From Pseudomonadota bacterium (GTDB taxonomy: Bacteria > Pseudomonadota > Alphaproteobacteria > Rhizobiales > Hyphomicrobiaceae): a stretch of 16,046 nucleotides of DNA. A program made the position numbers and the translations under genes. The stretch covers positions 1 through 16,046 of the forward strand of contig JAEZBU010000009.1 in NCBI GenBank assembly GCA_023426855.1, given 5' to 3'. Below, piece by piece: positions 15,179 through 16,046 of this stretch (the first letter of the stretch is position 1; every line of letters begins with the position of its first letter). The notes under the pieces were generated by a model. The model was given only the letters and a program-made list of their open reading frames with translations, did not search any database and was not told the DNA's origin.

Positions 15179-15996
15179 CGCGGCGGTGACGTTGCAAATG
15201 ACCGTCCAGCGGAAAGGAGGCGGTCGACGACCGTAGTCGGTAATAAATCGGCGCTTTTTGCCAGCAGTGCGAGTTGCCACGGGAACGCGATCTCGGCGCG
15301 TCGCCGGTGCATGGCGTTGATGATCCGTTGGGCGGCATCATCCGGCTGCAGCATGAAGGGGCCGGTGAAAGGCAAGGACGCACTCATCGGCGTTGCGACG
15401 AAACCGGGGCAGGCGACCGTCACGCTTACGCCCTGCGGCGCAAGCAATCTCCGGAGTCCCTGGCCGTATGTTCGGACGGCCGCCTTGGAGGCGGCGTAGA
15501 TCGGAGCATCCGCGAGGCCTTGAAAGGCCATCATCGAGCTCACGATCGCGATGTGACCGCGCTGTCGCTGCATGAAAGTTTCAAGGACTGGGGCAATGGT
15601 GTGAACGACGCCCATCAGGTTCACATCAATGATTTTGCGGGCAAAGGCGACCGGCTCTCCCGATGGCGGCGCAAGCACGTCGACGCCGCCGATGCCCGCG
15701 TTGGCGATAAGGATATCGATCGGTTGGTCTTCGTCGGCTCGGCGGATCTTGCTGTCGCAGTCGGAAGCGTCGGCCACGTCGCAGTTCAGGATGCGTGGTA
15801 TTGCTCCGATACCGCGGCAATCTTGCGCCACGTCATTCAAGCGTTGATCGTTGCGCCCGACGAGTGTGATTGTGCCACGGCCTTTTGCCAGATGACGCGC
15901 CATGGCGGCGCCCAGACCACTGCTGGCGCCTGTAATCAACACATGCATTTCGCGAAGTTGCCTGCCGTGCCATTGCTGAGCACGAAGCATAGCCAT
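15175..15996 (-). CDS. classical short-chain dehydrogenase/reductase
   Basis: A 273-residue classical SDR, an NAD(P)-dependent oxidoreductase. It shows the cofactor glycine motif TGASSGLG (22-29), CDVAD (72-76), NAG (99-101), the catalytic serine in IVSS (S153 or S154) and YxxxK (Y167, K171), followed by CPGFVATPM (196-204). The 40-residue tail (ALLAKSADLLPTTVVDRLL) is amphipathic to hydrophobic and could touch a membrane or lipid substrate. ATG 15996 has GGGGGAA 9 nt upstream; ATG 15948, just before the first strand, is an alternative and would give 257 residues. Substrate cannot be read; 3-ketoacyl or 3-ketosphinganine-type reduction would suit its coupling to a GNAT-like acyltransferase, but sugar or lipid oxidoreduction is equally open. 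It is the first gene of the minus-strand operon seen here. Confidence 0.88.
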   Translation of the reverse strand: MAMLRAQQWHGRQLREMHVLITGASSGLGAAMARHLAKGRGTITLVGRNDQRLNDVAQDCRGIGAIPRILNCDVADASDCDSKIRRADEDQPIDILIANAGIGGVDVLAPPSGEPVAFARKIIDVNLMGVVHTIAPVLETFMQRQRGHIAIVSSMMAFQGLADAPIYAASKAAVRTYGQGLRRLLAPQGVSVTVACPGFVATPMSASLPFTGPFMLQPDDAAQRIINAMHRRRAEIAFPWQLALLAKSADLLPTTVVDRLLSAGRSFATSPPR

Positions 15997-16046
15997 TGCC
16001 GCGTATTCCCCCGAAGTCTTTGCGTCCGTCAGTCCGCGTAATTTCT
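15997..16046 (-). promoter_or_regulatory. leader of the minus-strand operon
   Basis: These 50 bases precede the dehydrogenase. They hold GGGGGAA at 16012-16006, 9 nt upstream of ATG 15996, a fair Shine-Dalgarno. TACGCGG occurs twice on the minus strand (16005-15999 and 16040-16034). No convincing -35/-10 pair is visible; the promoter may lie outside the window. Confidence 0.35.

Noticed and set aside
15999..16040. two TACGCGG copies upstream of the dehydrogenase
   Set aside because: Seven-base matches 35 bp apart in GC-rich DNA are too short to call an operator.
15274..16041. 255-codon plus-strand open frame over the dehydrogenase
   Set aside because: Antisense to a complete SDR with all catalytic motifs; its own translation has no recognisable features.
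1..16046. defence system, CRISPR array, insertion sequence or integron
   Set aside because: No repeat-spacer pattern, transposase or recombinase motif, or nuclease-type gene was found; the only phage-like item is the DUF2793 gene.

Overview
The window looks like part of a surface or exopolysaccharide locus from a GC-rich alphaproteobacterium. The DUF2793 protein is typical of that class, and the multi-domain GT4 glycosyltransferases with beta-rich tails are of a style I associate with Hyphomicrobiales or Rhodospirillales loci; genus cannot be fixed from the sequence. Coding density is high, with no stretch over about 220 bases without a gene. I see no rRNA, tRNA, CRISPR array, transposase or integrase.

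Layout. 1-1259 (-): GT4 glycosyltransferase, 3' end outside the window. 1260-1476: divergent control region. 1477-3822 (+): TPR + GT4 + beta-domain protein, coupled by ATGA to 3819-4925 (+), an uncharacterised protein. 4887-5636 (-): hexapeptide-repeat acyltransferase, overlapping its convergent neighbour by 39 nt and starting with TTG. 5637-5768: divergent region with an inverted repeat and a tandem 15-bp repeat. 5769-6794 (+): secreted uncharacterised protein, perhaps an alpha/alpha toroid. 6809-7972 (-): DUF2793 phage-fibre-like protein.

The right half is a compact minus-strand operon read from 15996 to 8067: short-chain dehydrogenase, GNAT-fold acyltransferase-like protein, GT4 glycosyltransferase (TTG start), and a 1410-residue protein with two GT4 modules. 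Two of its three junctions are ATGA overlaps and the third is a 9-nt gap, so the four genes are probably co-expressed. The DUF2793 gene follows 94 nt downstream and may be on the same transcript.

Together the genes supply four glycosyltransferase polypeptides (at least five GT4 modules), an O-acyltransferase, and a possible lipid- or acyl-modifying SDR/GNAT pair. This suits assembly and decoration of a complex glycan or glycolipid. Flippase, polymerase, export and priming genes are not in the window and may lie outside. The most unusual item is the giant glycosyltransferase: its GT4 unit is duplicated, the second copy carries a DUF4214-like helical insert between its two Rossmann domains, and a roughly 500-residue C-terminal part is unassigned. 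I found no convincing defence system, mobile element or RNA-based system.
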